Positions 1 to 8,407 of a stretch of 64,000 bases of DNA are shown in pieces; the stretch's first letter is position 1; each line of letters opens with the position of its first letter. The DNA is from Halomonas elongata (GTDB lineage Bacteria; Pseudomonadota; Gammaproteobacteria; Pseudomonadales; Halomonadaceae): contig NZ_JAJQTQ010000017.1 in NCBI RefSeq assembly GCF_029081005.1, forward strand, positions 1 to 64,000. Reading direction: 5' to 3'. Below the pieces are notes generated by a model. The model had not been told where the DNA came from and ran no database searches. It was given only the letters and a program-made list of their open reading frames with translations. A program made the position numbers and the translations under genes.

Positions 1-34
1 GCGTCCTGCCATGCATCACCTATGCAGCTGCGGC

Positions 35-1830
35 ATGGTGCACATTAGTAAATTCGACTTTTCGGACAAAACCTAGCATCTCAACCAACCTCAATCCAAT
101 CCATATACAGCTGGTACAAGGAAGATAAGCTATACGTCAATAGACGGTATCAAAGAAAACTTGTATGGACTCAAGATGAGAAGCAAAGGTTAATTGAGTC
201 AATATTAAAAAGATACCCGATTCCCGCGATATTTGTTGCCGAGCGAGAAGAGACGGGAACATATGAAATAATAGATGGCCTGCAAAGGCTTCATGCTATT
301 GTTTCATTTATAGAAACATCATTTCCAGATTTAGATGGACGATTCTTCAACCTTGAACACTTCCCCACCGCGAAAAGTCGTGCGGATTCTGGTGGTTTTG
401 ACCCTGCTCAATCGGAGAGCCTTCTTGATCAGGAGCAGGTGACCACGATCCTTGATTATACGTTGGCGCTTTCTGTAATGCGCAATGCAACAGAGGATGA
501 AATAAATGACGTATTTGACAGAATTAATACCTATGGTCACCGGTTAAGCGATCAAGAAAGAAGACAGGCGGGTGTTAAAAACGAATTCTCTGAGGTCGTT
601 CGTCATATAGCTTGTGAAATACGAGGGGATGACTCTGCTGATGTATTGACACTTAGTTTGATGCCATCAGTTAGTGTTGATTTGCCAATGTCCAAGCACG
701 GCTATGAGGTGCGCGCAGATGAAGTTTTCTGGGTTCAGCAGGGTATCCTGCGATCCACAGATCTGCGAGATAGCGAAGACGAGCAGTGCATAGCGGATAT
801 TGTGGCTTCGATAGTCGGGAGTCAACCAATTCCTAGGTCTAAGGATGCCTTAGATAGCGTGTACGCGGACGGAAGTGAGGAAAATAAAAGAATATTGAGC
901 TTGCTTGATGTATACGGCCCCGAGCGCATATCAGAGGAGTTCAAGTTTTGTGTTGAAGAAATACAAAAAATATGCAACCAAGGGGGCGAGGAAAAGCTAA
1001 GAGATTTGATCTTTGAAAAACGAACAACGAACCCATTTCCTTCCGTTTTTGCTGTTCTTTTTATCGCACTTCACGAAATTTTTGTCAAAGACAAGAGAGT
1101 GATCTCCGACTACGAGTGCGCCAAAAAATCTCTATACAATCTTGTCTCTAGGATTGAATCTGGTAGGAAAGCCGGCTCCCCAAGTGAACGAAGAAAGAAT
1201 ATAGCAACTGCGAAAGCCTTGTTGGACGATTGCTTGATCGATGCTGATGGAACACAGCATATTTATGGGTCGCAATCGACCGTAGATATCCAAAACGCAT
1301 TAAGGCGATCAGAAGCCGAGCACTCTAGGTACGAATTAAAGCAAGGACTTCTAAGTCTCTCAGATGACAGACAGAAAGATGAAAAGGTAGTCGACAAGGT
1401 TATTAATACGATTTGTGCAATAGCGAATAATGGGCCAAGCTGCTCTGGACAAATAATAATTGGGGTTGCTGACAAGGAGGCAGACAAAAATCGGGTAAGT
1501 GAAATTGACGGAGTGGAAGGGAAAAGGGTTGGCAGAAAATATGTCGTTGGAGTAAAACGAGAGGCGGAGGTGCTGGGTATCACTATTGAGCAATATTATT
1601 CGCATTGGAAGGAGGCGATCCGGAACTCGGGTCTTTCTGGGAGTGTGCGGGATTCTGTGCTTTCCAATATGGACTATAATGAGTTCTACGGCCTAGGTGT
1701 TATAACCATTACCATCCCGCCGCAGTGTGAAATGTCTTATGTGGATGAGGAGACATTTTTGAGGAGTGGTGACGACACCCTAAAAGCAGAAACTGCGCAG
1801 CAAATCGCATCAATCGCGAAAAGGTTTTAG
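35..1830 (+). CDS. DUF262 / AlbA_2 domain protein, frameshifted near its start
   Basis: The N-terminal part reads as a DUF262 (ParB/Srx-like, GmrS/GmrD-type) domain: a YVNRRYQRKLVW stretch and a DGLQR motif (bases 274-288), a variant of the family DGQQR. The C-terminal part (about 1330-1800) resembles a Schlafen AlbA_2 domain. DUF262 proteins include type IV restriction enzymes and other defence factors, so a defence role is inferred. The start is broken. From ATG 35 the frame reads MVHISKFDFSDKT and stops at 74-76, while the rest lies one frame back and has no ATG; its first GTG is at 439. Shifting by -1 in the A run at 68-71 gives FDFSDKNLASQPTS, which fits the family. So this is a one-base deletion, natural or from assembly. 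The gene may begin at ATG 11. Codon use is AT-rich. Confidence 0.72.
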
Positions 1831-1852
1831 GCTACGGGTTTACCGAAGGGCT

Positions 1853-1885
1853 GTTGGTGGCGGTACCTATGTCCGCTTCACCAAC
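1853..1885. other. Imperfect inverted repeat between gene and attC 1
   Basis: GTTGGTGGCGG (1853-1863) pairs with CCGC-TT-CACCAAC (1873-1885), giving a stem with a two-base bulge. It lies between the stop of the DUF262 gene and the first attC-like site and has no T run. It may be a transcription-termination or processing hairpin, or part of an older recombination site; the sequence does not decide. Confidence 0.4.
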
Positions 1886-1890
1886 AACGT

Positions 1891-1950
1891 GCATAACACG
1901 GCGCTTGAGACGACGCTCGCACACTCGCGCGCCTCAGCTATGCGTTAGGC
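1891..1950 (+). other. attC-like cassette recombination site 1
   Basis: R'' is GCATAAC (1891-1897) and R' is GTTAGGC (1944-1950), which fits GTTRRRY; R'' differs from the complement of R' at one base. Inside, GCT-T-GAG (from 1903) pairs with CTCAGC (about 1934-1939), leaving one unpaired T as the extrahelical base typical of attC. The roughly 60-bp length is within the known range. It closes the DUF262 gene cassette and opens the next one. Confidence 0.72.
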
Positions 1951-1999
1951 CCAAATTGGACTTGGCTTTAGCGCATTTTATGGATTGAGAGGAAACACT

Positions 2000-2959
2000 A
2001 TGTCAGGAACAAATAGAGGATTGACCACATTTCTGGAGCTAGTCTTTCCTCCCATCTCTAATCAAGAGGCCTACTGGTTCAAGGATGAGCCAGCAGCTGA
2101 CGCTATGCGCGCAAGCGACTTTTACATGATAGGTGGCAAACCGAAATCGAAGTTCGCTAACCTATCTGCATGTGAAGACACTATGAGAGTATCTTTTGAT
2201 CTTTTCATTGGGGGTGAATTGCGAGGTCAGGGATCTATTGACGTAGACAGCTTGGAGGTCGTTCAAAACTTTGAAGGAAGCAAATATGGTGTGGGCGGAA
2301 GCGAAGATGCGATAGAAGTATTTTATGAAAAAGATGAAGATACACTTCTACTAGAAAGGTTCACGACTGAAAGCATTTTATGGCACCGTTCCAGAGGTCT
2401 GAAAGGTCTAACTGGCCTCGACAATTACAAAGAGCTTTTTTGCTATGACCTTTTGTATGTGGGTATTGCAAAAGAAGGTGATAGCTACGAACGTCTCATT
2501 AAAAACGGGCATCATGCTCGGTTGGATATATTAGCTAATGAGCCACAACGATATCCTGGTGCACGAGTCACAGATGAGATCTTTTTATTTTTATTCCGTC
2601 TCGAACCGCTTTTTGTAACCACTTTTGGTGCAGGCAGCGAAATAGACTTAGAATTCGGTTATGACCACAAAGCAATTGTTGCAGACGCAGAGAAGGCTTT
2701 CGTTAGTTTGCTCAAGCCCAATTACAATACGGTAAAGTTTAAGCAGTATCCAAAAGGCGCTGATGGCCTATACGATTCTAAATTAGATAGATATACATAC
2801 TCTATTGGCGAAGCAATCACCTTTAATACTCCCCACGGAAAAATGAAGGGAGGTAGAGATCAGTATCTTGCAGGGATGACCAATGAGGCTGACTTTATAT
2901 TTATAGATAAGGAAAAGTCTAAGCTATTTGTTGCCTGTGAAGATTTTTCGGATGATTAA
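2000..2959 (+). CDS. Unrecognised integron cassette protein, possibly GIY-YIG-like
   Basis: A 319-residue soluble protein that I cannot assign to a family. The start is ATG 2000, preceded by GAGAGGA at 1987-1993; a TTG at 1985 is in frame but less likely. Around residues 148-180 it carries LFCYDLLYVGIA...ERL...HHARLDIL, which recalls the Y-I-G / R / H core of GIY-YIG nucleases, but the match is loose and no complete catalytic set is clear. No signal peptide or membrane segment is seen. It is the only gene between attC 1 and attC 2, so the cassette unit is about 1.1 kb, a usual size. Base composition is AT-rich like its upstream neighbour and unlike the GC-rich chromosome. A defence role is possible from context only. 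Confidence 0.8.
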   Translation: MSGTNRGLTTFLELVFPPISNQEAYWFKDEPAADAMRASDFYMIGGKPKSKFANLSACEDTMRVSFDLFIGGELRGQGSIDVDSLEVVQNFEGSKYGVGGSEDAIEVFYEKDEDTLLLERFTTESILWHRSRGLKGLTGLDNYKELFCYDLLYVGIAKEGDSYERLIKNGHHARLDILANEPQRYPGARVTDEIFLFLFRLEPLFVTTFGAGSEIDLEFGYDHKAIVADAEKAFVSLLKPNYNTVKFKQYPKGADGLYDSKLDRYTYSIGEAITFNTPHGKMKGGRDQYLAGMTNEADFIFIDKEKSKLFVACEDFSDD

Positions 2960-2964
2960 CAGCG

Positions 2965-3049
2965 GCCTAACCAGGCAAGTCACGGCGACGGTTACTGCAT
3001 TGCGGCTTCGCCTCCATTCCGCAACCGCGCGTGCTTAGCGGCGTTAGCC
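2965..3049 (+). other. attC cassette recombination site 2
   Basis: R'' GCCTAAC (2965-2971), 5-base spacer, L'' AAG-T-CACG with one unpaired T, then a structured centre with TTGCGG/CCGCAA arms, L' about CGTGCTT, 6-base spacer and R' GTTAGCC (3043-3049). This is the full attC architecture (R''-L''-loop-L'-R' with an extrahelical base). It begins six bases after the stop codon of the upstream gene, as cassettes normally do. Confidence 0.82.
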
Positions 3050-3073
3050 CCTTAAGTAACATCAGGAACTGGA

Positions 3074-3922
3074 ATGCCCTGGACTTCAGACCATATAAAA
3101 TGGCTCGTCGACACTGGCGAACGAATGACGACTTCCGATGGCAAGGAGGTGGAAGTCTGGGATTTTCGTCATGACAACGACGAGGAAGTGCTCTCCGCTT
3201 GGGCAAAACACTTCCGCAATCACTATTGCTTAGATACTGAGATTGATTTCCTCCGGGGCAAGCGTCCGCGATCAGACTACCTGATCGATGTCAAGTTCCC
3301 ATGCAAAACATCCAAACTTGGTCCAGGGATTAGAGCGGGTGATTTTGGGGAAATTCTGGTTTCCGACTATCTTCAATGGCTGCTCGGATATTGGGTGCCT
3401 AGGGTACGGTGGTCATCGAAGGTTGTTCGAGATGAATCACCCAAGGGCAGCGATGTCATTGGATTCCGTTTTCACGAAGAAGAAGGCGAATCCTCCACCA
3501 AGGATGTATTATTTGTATTTGAATCTAAAACAAAGTTCTCCGCCTCTAAGATCAACCGATTGCAGGATGCTATCAACGATTCTGCCAAGGATCATATTAG
3601 AATAGATGAATCTCTGAACTTCATCAAACAAAGGCTCTTTGAAAAAAAGGAAATCGAACAAGCCCAGAGAATCGAAAGATTTCAAAGCCCAGTAGATATT
3701 CCCTACAAGGAAACCTTCGGCGCTGCGGCTATTATCTCTAATGAGCATTTCGACGCTAATGAACTGGCTTCAGTGGACTGCAGCAAGATTCCCAAGTCAG
3801 CAAAATCCAGCGAGTTCTTTCCCCATCCCAACAGTGACAATCTTGTCCTACTAGTTATCAAGGGACCCGGCATGATGGATCTTGTCCACGAGCTCTACAG
3901 GAGGGCTACGGATGAGGCCTGA
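3074..3922 (+). CDS. hamA: Hachiman defence nuclease subunit HamA (DUF1837)
   Basis: A 282-residue protein matching HamA, the effector of the two-gene Hachiman anti-phage system. A PD-(D/E)xK-type nuclease core is visible: FGE (E93), GSDVIG (D127) and FVFESKTK (E150-x-K152). In characterised systems HamA is held inactive by the HamB helicase and degrades DNA after DNA-end sensing. The ATG at 3074 lies 24 bases after attC site 2, with a weak CAGGA upstream. The 3' end overlaps hamB by 11 bases, so the pair is translationally coupled. The gene is complete with all expected acidic/lysine residues. Identification rests on the motif set plus the partner helicase directly downstream. Confidence 0.9.
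   Translation: MPWTSDHIKWLVDTGERMTTSDGKEVEVWDFRHDNDEEVLSAWAKHFRNHYCLDTEIDFLRGKRPRSDYLIDVKFPCKTSKLGPGIRAGDFGEILVSDYLQWLLGYWVPRVRWSSKVVRDESPKGSDVIGFRFHEEEGESSTKDVLFVFESKTKFSASKINRLQDAINDSAKDHIRIDESLNFIKQRLFEKKEIEQAQRIERFQSPVDIPYKETFGAAAIISNEHFDANELASVDCSKIPKSAKSSEFFPHPNSDNLVLLVIKGPGMMDLVHELYRRATDEA
3899..3905 (+). promoter_or_regulatory. Strong Shine-Dalgarno deciding the hamB start
   Basis: AGGAGGG lies inside the end of hamA, 6 bases before ATG 3912. The frame is open further upstream, but there is no such signal there, so 3912 is taken as the start. Confidence 0.75.
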
Positions 3923-6900
3923 AAAGAAATCCCAACTCCTGCTTGGTGTAACTAGGTCAAAGGCCAAAATGCTCGAGTACGGTGTTCCGGAAGAGCATCA
4001 CATCAAAATCAATCAAGATCCGGCCAAGCTATTCACACTCTCGATTGGCCTGCTGGGTGACCTCGCCGCTGCAATCAACCGGGGGGAGCCAGATTTAGAA
4101 TCCCTCCCGGAGCTTAAATCCAATCTACTTTTTTCTGCCCGTTTTTTCGACTCCTATTTACAGTCAAGGCTGAATGAGAACCTAGAGCCATACCTCTTAC
4201 TTGTTGGAGCGTCTTCTTACTATCTTTGCGATTTACCCGGAAGCGCCTCGGTACTGGCCTGGAATGCCGACGCGGATTTTCCAGATCTAAATGCCATGGG
4301 ACTCGAAAATCTGATTTTTTGGATGTTACGAGGGGACATATCTACGGATTTTGGTGGAGCGGAGGGAGAACTCGGAAATTATATCGACGTTATTTTCGAC
4401 ACATTAGTACGGTTTATCAGTAATGGCACCGGTGAAGACAAGCTCCTTGACCTGATCAGAGAGCTCAGAGTTTCTGTTTACGAGTATGGTACGCCTAGAC
4501 AGCTTTTGCTTGGCGATATTGCGGCCGCTTTGATCAGGAAAAAAATTATTAACTCTTGCTGGAATGCGCTTCCATTCTATTCCGGGCTTTCAAGAGATAA
4601 GTGGCGACCAGCGATCGGAAAGAGTTCATTCATCAAAGAATTATGGCCAGCACAACACCTTTTAGGCAGAGCAGGTATCCTTAAAGGAAAGTCTGCTATC
4701 GTACAAATGCCTACCAGTGCCGGAAAAACAAAGGCAACGGAACTTATCCTACGGAGCGCTTTTCTGGCAGGCCGAGTGTCATTGGCCATCATCATCGCCC
4801 CCTTCCGGGCGCTGTGTCATGAAATCAAGAACAGCCTCGTTGAGGCATTCCACGATGAACCCACCATGGTGGATGAATTATCTGATGCTCTACAGACCGA
4901 CTTCGAGATTGCCGAGCTTCTTGGGCACCAACAGATCCTGGTCGTAACCCCGGAGAAGCTGCTCTACGTCCTTCGGCATTCTCCGGAGCTGGCAGCTCAC
5001 ATTGGCCTGCTGGTCTTTGATGAAGGCCACCAGTTCGACAGTGGCACCCGAGGCATCACATACGAGCTTCTCCTAACATCGCTGCGCTCCATGATTCCAG
5101 AAGAAACGCAGAAGGTGCTGATATCGGCGGTCATCAGTAATGCCGAGGCTGTCGGCGAATGGCTGAACGGCGAACCTAATGTCGTCGAAGGTACAACGTT
5201 GACTCCCACTTTCAGGTCGGTCGGTTTCGCCAGCTGGCTCGATCAACTGGGAAGAGTCGAGTACGTCGACAGCCGTGACGCTGAACAAAACGAGTTTTTT
5301 GTGCCGAGGGTTATTGAGAGATTCAATCTCGGGAGGAAGAAGCGGGAAAGGAAGGACCGTTTTTTTCCTGAAAAGACGGATGGACAGGCTATCGCACTTT
5401 ATCTTGGTCTGAAATTGGTCCCAAATGGCAGTATCGCTGTTTTCTGTGGAAGGAAGTCGACAGCGGCTAGCGTCTGCGAAAAGGCCGTCAATATTATAGA
5501 GCGAGGCGCACCCCTGCCCCTGCCGTCAGATTTTTCTGACGCACAGGAAGTTGAGCGGCTGACACATCTGCATGTAGAGAATCTCGGCGCTGACGCTCCG
5601 GCGTCTCAGAGCGCAGCACACGGAATTTTTTCTCATCATGGCAATACGCCGCATGGTATCCGGTTGGCGGTGGAGCAAGCCATGCGTGACGACCTTGTGC
5701 GATTCGTTGTTTGCACATCCACCTTAGCGCAGGGCGTAAACCTTCCCATTCGATACCTCATCGTGACCAGTGTCTACCAAGGCATGGAACGCATCAAGGT
5801 TCGCGATTTCCACAATCTCATTGGCCGAGCGGGCCGAGCCGGGATGCATACCGAAGGCAGTATCCTGTTTGCAGACCCGGTGATCTATGACAAGCGGAAG
5901 GCCCGTAACGATAAATGGCGCTGGGATCAGGTGAAAGAACTTCTCGAGCCTCGCAATTCTGAGCCATGCATCAGCAATCTTCTATCGATCTTCGACCCCA
6001 TCAAGAGTGATGACGAGAAATACACAATCATCATGGAGGCTCTGGATTTCGCTAAGGCCTATATCAACGATCCTGATGAAGTTGCCAAACTGGCTGTCGG
6101 GATAGCCGAACGACATGGAGGCAAAGGATTCTCACGAAGCGGTGTCGAGAGGCAAGTCGCCTGGAGAATCAGCCTTATCTGTGCCGTGGAGAGCTTTCTC
6201 TTATCCCATTGGGATGAATCGGAGAATGGTCTTTCGGAAGCCGATGTGTCCCACCTGGCCGAAGGGACGCTGGCTTTCTTCCTGGCCGATGAGCGAAAAC
6301 AGGACCATATCCGCGAGTTATTTCAGCTTCTCGCCGGCAATATCTCGGCAAACATCACAGATCCAGCTCGCCGTAAAATCTACGGCAGGACGCTTTACGG
6401 AATTCAGGATGCCCAAGCCATTGAGGGATGGGTTCAATCCAACACTGCCAGTCTGCTTTCGATTGTTGATGAAAAAGAAGCTCTCGACCTAGCCTGGCCT
6501 TTGCTCACCCGGCATATCAACGGTGGCGTATTCACGAAGTTCGATAAGCCGGAGGTGCTTAAAGAAATCGCGCATGAATGGATCAGTGGGCGGCCTTTCA
6601 GCGACTTACTGGGAATCATCCGTCAGCGTAAAGCCAAAATGATATGGGGCAATCGGCGAAGGGAGTTCAAGATCGATCATGTCGTCGACGTCTGCGAAGG
6701 GACGCTCGCATACGACGGAGCGCTTGTTGTAGGCGCTGTGTCTGAATTCATCGAAACTCTCGACCAAGATGGCATCGGAGAGCTGATCAGTCGTTTACAG
6801 CTTTTTCAAAAGCGACTGAAGTATGGTCTGCCCACCGAAACCACGATTGCTCTTTATGAACTTGGCTTTTCGGACCGCGTCATCGCTCAAGACCTTGCGG

Positions 6901-7034
6901 CATCCTTGAACTTGGCAGCGACTCAAAAGGAAGATCTTGTGAAGGCGCTGAAACAAGAAAGGGATGGAGCTAGTGCGTTGATGGAGAAATACCCAAGCTA
7001 TTTCCAGGTGCGAATGAATGAACTGTTGGGCTAA
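3912..7034 (+). CDS. hamB: Hachiman defence helicase HamB
   Basis: A 1040-residue superfamily 2 (Ski2-like) helicase. Visible motifs are: motif I MPTSAGKT (residues 266-273), Ia IIIAPFRAL, VVTPEKL, motif II DEGH (370-373), motif III SAVIS, motif IV IAVFCGRKS, motif V TSTLAQGVNLP and motif VI NLIGRAGRAG (about 635-645). An N-terminal extension of about 240 residues and a C-terminal part of about 390 residues flank the helicase core, as in HamB. Known function: ATP-dependent DNA translocation and surveillance that controls the HamA nuclease. Its stop codon TAA (7032-7034) lies inside the R'' element of attC site 3, so hamA and hamB together form one integron cassette of about 4 kb. Base composition is between the AT-rich upstream genes and the host core. 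Confidence 0.92.
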   Translation: MRPEKKSQLLLGVTRSKAKMLEYGVPEEHHIKINQDPAKLFTLSIGLLGDLAAAINRGEPDLESLPELKSNLLFSARFFDSYLQSRLNENLEPYLLLVGASSYYLCDLPGSASVLAWNADADFPDLNAMGLENLIFWMLRGDISTDFGGAEGELGNYIDVIFDTLVRFISNGTGEDKLLDLIRELRVSVYEYGTPRQLLLGDIAAALIRKKIINSCWNALPFYSGLSRDKWRPAIGKSSFIKELWPAQHLLGRAGILKGKSAIVQMPTSAGKTKATELILRSAFLAGRVSLAIIIAPFRALCHEIKNSLVEAFHDEPTMVDELSDALQTDFEIAELLGHQQILVVTPEKLLYVLRHSPELAAHIGLLVFDEGHQFDSGTRGITYELLLTSLRSMIPEETQKVLISAVISNAEAVGEWLNGEPNVVEGTTLTPTFRSVGFASWLDQLGRVEYVDSRDAEQNEFFVPRVIERFNLGRKKRERKDRFFPEKTDGQAIALYLGLKLVPNGSIAVFCGRKSTAASVCEKAVNIIERGAPLPLPSDFSDAQEVERLTHLHVENLGADAPASQSAAHGIFSHHGNTPHGIRLAVEQAMRDDLVRFVVCTSTLAQGVNLPIRYLIVTSVYQGMERIKVRDFHNLIGRAGRAGMHTEGSILFADPVIYDKRKARNDKWRWDQVKELLEPRNSEPCISNLLSIFDPIKSDDEKYTIIMEALDFAKAYINDPDEVAKLAVGIAERHGGKGFSRSGVERQVAWRISLICAVESFLLSHWDESENGLSEADVSHLAEGTLAFFLADERKQDHIRELFQLLAGNISANITDPARRKIYGRTLYGIQDAQAIEGWVQSNTASLLSIVDEKEALDLAWPLLTRHINGGVFTKFDKPEVLKEIAHEWISGRPFSDLLGIIRQRKAKMIWGNRRREFKIDHVVDVCEGTLAYDGALVVGAVSEFIETLDQDGIGELISRLQLFQKRLKYGLPTETTIALYELGFSDRVIAQDLAASLNLAATQKEDLVKALKQERDGASALMEKYPSYFQVRMNELLG

Positions 7035-7111
7035 CAAATCGCTGCACTGGATTTTGGACTTCCCCCACTCTAGTGGACACGCATCGATAACTCCCCAGCA
7101 GGAGAGAACCG

Positions 7112-7483
7112 ATGCCCGAGATGATCACGGGGAAGAAAACACAGCGCTATAGCACCGAGTTCAAAGTCAAAGCAGTGGAGTGGAGCTATCAGGCCCACCG
7201 GAGCGTCCAGGGGGTGGCTGAAGCACTGGATATCCACCCCTTCATGCTGTCACGCTGGCGAAAGGAATATCGCGAAGGAAAATTCGCCATGAAACGAGTC
7301 AGGAAGGCACCAGCTGAGGCCAAGCAGAAGGTCCAGGAGCAGGATGAGGTTGCTCGCCTGAAGCGCCGCGTATCGGAGCTTCAGGAGGAGAACGACATCC
7401 TAAAAAAGTTTCAACGCTTTCAGGCCGAGGGACGACGGAAGCGTTCCGGTTCGTCTGGAAGCACAGACGAGAATACAACGTAA
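7112..7483 (+). CDS. IS3-family transposase OrfA
   Basis: A 123-residue protein with an N-terminal helix-turn-helix (YSTEFKVKAVEWSYQAHRSVQGVAEALDIH, cut here at its core) that binds the element ends. It is followed by a leucine-zipper-like coiled coil (VARLKRRVSELQEENDILKK, about residues 85-105) for multimerisation. The start ATG 7112 has AGGAGAG upstream. The coiled coil runs into the frameshift signal A-AAA-AAG, so this product is made when no slip occurs. The full transposase is the OrfAB fusion. Confidence 0.9.
   Translation: MPEMITGKKTQRYSTEFKVKAVEWSYQAHRSVQGVAEALDIHPFMLSRWRKEYREGKFAMKRVRKAPAEAKQKVQEQDEVARLKRRVSELQEENDILKKFQRFQAEGRRKRSGSSGSTDENTT
7402..7408 (+). promoter_or_regulatory. 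Programmed -1 frameshift heptamer in IS3 transposase
   Basis: AAAAAAG sits in the phase A-AAA-AAG relative to orfA, the classical slippery sequence of IS3 elements. Slipping back one base joins orfA to the open orfB frame to give OrfAB. Confidence 0.8.
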
Positions 7484-8292
7484 AGCTCCTGTGCAAGTAC
7501 TTGAGCGTTTCCCGGTCAGGCTATTACGCCTGGGTCAATCGTAAGCCAAGCCCTAGGGCTGTCGAACGGGCAGATCTGGTCTTCAGGATCCGGAAGGTCT
7601 ATGACGAGAGCAGAGGGCGGTATGGGAGTCCTAGGGTGTATCAGGCGCTACGCCGTGAGGGCGTTCAGGTGGGCGAAAACCGCGTGGCGAGGATCATGCA
7701 GGAGTGGGGCATGAAGGCACGTGTCACTCGAGTCTACCGGCGTTTGGCACGCAGACGTCATGAATTGAAGGCATTGCCCAATTACCGGCTGGCTGCACCA
7801 GCGCCAACAGGTGTTAACCAGCAGTGGAGCAGTGATGTTACCTACATCAAATTAGGCACAAAATATGTGTTCTTGGCCGTTGTGCTGGACCTCTATTCTC
7901 GCCGAGTCATCCATTGGCGACTCGGTAAGAGCCTAACTGCTGACTTCTCTAAATCGACGCTCAGAGAGGCCTTCAAGCGGCGTCATCCGTCACCAGGCTT
8001 ACTGCTCCACACGGATCGTGGGATCGAGTATAGGGCACACAAAATGCAGCGGCTTCTGAATCAACATCAAGTGCGACACAGCATGAATCGGCCTGGGCAA
8101 TGTACTGACAATGCGGAAGTGGAATCCTTTTTTAAGACCCTGAAGGGAGAGTTGCTACACGCAACTAGCTTCACTGCGATGTGCCAGCTACGAAGCCAAA
8201 TCAGGCACTATATTGATGGCTTCTATAATAACCATCGTCTTCACAGTGGCCTTGGTTACCGGAGCCCGATAGAATTCGAAGGGATTAGCTGA
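7402..8292 (+). CDS. IS3-family transposase OrfB (catalytic part of OrfAB)
   Basis: The frame is reached by -1 slippage from orfA; an independent start such as TTG 7501 is possible but not needed. It contains an HTH_21 region (RYGSPRVYQALRREG) and an rve integrase core with the DDE triad: D in SSDVTYI, D in HTDRGIEY and E in DNAEVESFFKTLKGE, with the usual K/R seven residues after the E. The C-terminal YNNHRLHSGLGYRSP is typical of IS3. It stops at 8290-8292, four bases before the right inverted repeat. No internal stop is seen, so it appears functional. Confidence 0.9.
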   Translation, partial: KKVSTLSGRGTTEAFRFVWKHRREYNVKLLCKYLSVSRSGYYAWVNRKPSPRAVERADLVFRIRKVYDESRGRYGSPRVYQALRREGVQVGENRVARIMQEWGMKARVTRVYRRLARRRHELKALPNYRLAAPAPTGVNQQWSSDVTYIKLGTKYVFLAVVLDLYSRRVIHWRLGKSLTADFSKSTLREAFKRRHPSPGLLLHTDRGIEYRAHKMQRLLNQHQVRHSMNRPGQCTDNAEVESFFKTLKGELLHATSFTAMCQLRSQIRHYIDGFYNNHRLHSGLGYRSPIEFEGIS

Positions 8293-8407
8293 TGGCGCGT
8301 GTCCATTTTTTTGGGGGAACACCATTTCTACTCCGTTGCGCTCCGTAAAAACCAGTGAGCTCAAGCGCTATGCCAAACATCCGTCTTGACGAAAGGAATA
8401 TCAGCCG

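Larger units (their letters stand above)
7055..8324 (+). mobile_element. IS3-family insertion sequence, complete (1270 bp)
   Basis: The ends are imperfect 28-bp inverted repeats: 7055-7082 begins TGGACTTCCCCCA and 8297-8324 ends TGGGGGAACACCA. They share TGG, TTCCCCCA and TGGACACGC, and end in TG/CA as IS3 elements do. TTT flanks both sides (7052-7054 and 8325-8327), a likely 3-bp target duplication. It carries orfA and orfB joined by a -1 slippery site. It is inserted in the variable loop of the attC that closes the Hachiman cassette. Both reading frames look intact, so it may be active. Confidence 0.9.
7029..8373 (+). other. attC cassette site 3, interrupted by the IS3-family element
   Basis: The left half is R'' GGCTAAC (7029-7035), spacer AAATC and L'' GCT-G-CACTG (7041-7049). 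The right half, after the IS, is L' CAGTGAGC (8353-8360), spacer TCAAGC and R' GCTATGC (8367-8373). L'' and L' pair perfectly apart from one extrahelical G, and spacers of 5 and 6 bases are canonical. R' departs from GTTRRRY (C for T in position 2 and a T in a purine position), so the site may be weakened. Removing bases 7055-8324 plus one TTT copy restores a continuous site. Confidence 0.72.

Noticed and set aside
62..80. Programmed -1 frameshift in the DUF262 gene
   Set aside because: The sequence is C-AAA-ACC, not a classical X-XXY-YYZ heptamer, and no stimulatory structure is apparent; a simple base loss is more likely.
1853..1885. Hairpin after the DUF262 gene as a separate attC site
   Set aside because: It lacks R'' and R' core motifs and spacers; the adjacent 1891-1950 site has them.
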